NCBI GenBank assembly: GCA_017394605.1
Contig: JAFPXU010000009.1
Location: forward strand, 1 to 46,060
DNA: 46,060 bases
Direction: 5' to 3'
Source: Clostridia bacterium
GTDB lineage: Bacteria; Bacillota_A; Clostridia; Christensenellales; CAG-138
The translations under genes and the position numbers were made by a program. Numbering within the stretch: position 1 is the first letter of the stretch; each line of letters begins with the position of its first letter. Positions 45,857-46,060 of this stretch are shown piece by piece. The notes under the pieces are model-generated. The model was not told the DNA's origin. It saw nothing but the letters and a program-made list of their open reading frames with translations, and searched no databases.

Positions 45857-46060
45857 ATACACTTGAGTTGATCCGTTCAAGAAGAAGTTATAGAGGGAAA
45901 TATCTTCCGGATCCCGTCCCAAGGGAAGACTTGCGCGCCATCATGGAGGCAGGGCTTGCGGCACCGTCCGGATGCAACAAGCAGACAACCTCCCTGATTG
46001 CCGTGGACGATTCGACAATTCTTTCGAACCTGCACAGCGTTATCACGCCGGACATTGCCG
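45853..46060 (+). CDS. Nitroreductase-family protein, 5' part
   Basis: The gene runs off the right edge; 69 codons are visible. ATG overlaps the ileS TGA by four bases. The N-terminus MNTLELIRSRRSYRGKYLPD, followed by DLRAIMEAGLAAPSGCNKQT, is the FMN-binding start of the nitroreductase/flavin reductase fold (RSRRSYR contacts the FMN phosphate; APSGCNKQ the ring). Substrate and subgroup cannot be assigned from this part. Tight coupling to ileS suggests co-expression under the T-box, which may be incidental. Confidence 0.85.
   Translation, partial: MNTLELIRSRRSYRGKYLPDPVPREDLRAIMEAGLAAPSGCNKQTTSLIAVDDSTILSNLHSVITPDIA

Overview
The window looks like a chromosomal segment of a Gram-positive anaerobe of the class Clostridia (Firmicutes/Bacillota), probably a gut or rumen commensal with mid-range GC. 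Support comes from strong Shine-Dalgarno (SD) sequences, a T-box leader on ileS, a TPP riboswitch on thiT, a DUF1292 protein, a YugP-type peptidase, ATP-type PEP carboxykinase, AsnA and MgtE. A Christensenellales-like lineage is possible but is only a guess. No rRNA, tRNA, CRISPR array or prophage was seen. No gene-free stretch exceeds 300 bases; the longest gaps (about 220-295 bases) hold promoters or riboregulators.

Layout. 1-548: right end of an IS3-family element. 587-5400 (minus): pckA, a large Ig-like/SH3 surface protein and a DUF1292 protein. 5677-8974 (plus): a YheO/DauR-type regulator followed by ygeY and ygeW, a fragment of the selenium/purine-linked cluster. 9068-10992: two tandem metallophosphoesterase lipoprotein genes, the second broken by an in-frame TAA. 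11077-14379 (minus): asnS and a membrane glycerophosphodiesterase gene with a frameshift. 14584-21102 (plus): a zinc peptidase, then recF-gyrB-gyrA. 21325-26036 (plus): a three-gene unit of CotH-type kinase with lamin-tail domains, VTC polyphosphate polymerase and DUF4956 membrane protein. 26118-27978: divergent deoD and asnA. 28007-29852: a complete IS1182-family element. 29877-31713 (minus): a stand-alone FakA/YloV C-terminal-like domain protein and mgtE with a leader ORF. 31872-35906 (plus): a tightly overlapping glycan operon. 36055-36960: an amidase-fold protein that has lost its zinc histidines. 37147-38512 (minus): rqcP-ispDF. 38568-46060 (plus): riboswitch-thiT, argS, serS, T-box-ileS and the start of a nitroreductase.

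The most promising under-described system is the CotH-VTC-DUF4956 operon. It joins an extracytoplasmic protein-kinase-like enzyme on a large adhesive scaffold to a cytoplasmic polyphosphate polymerase and a polytopic membrane protein. The most promising regulatory object is the mgtE leader: a promoter with a perfect dyad in its spacer, then a 29-codon leader ORF whose end lies in a strong hairpin just before the mgtE SD. Two genes carry simple inactivating lesions (a nonsense codon and a one-base deletion), and an amidase homologue lacks its metal ligands.
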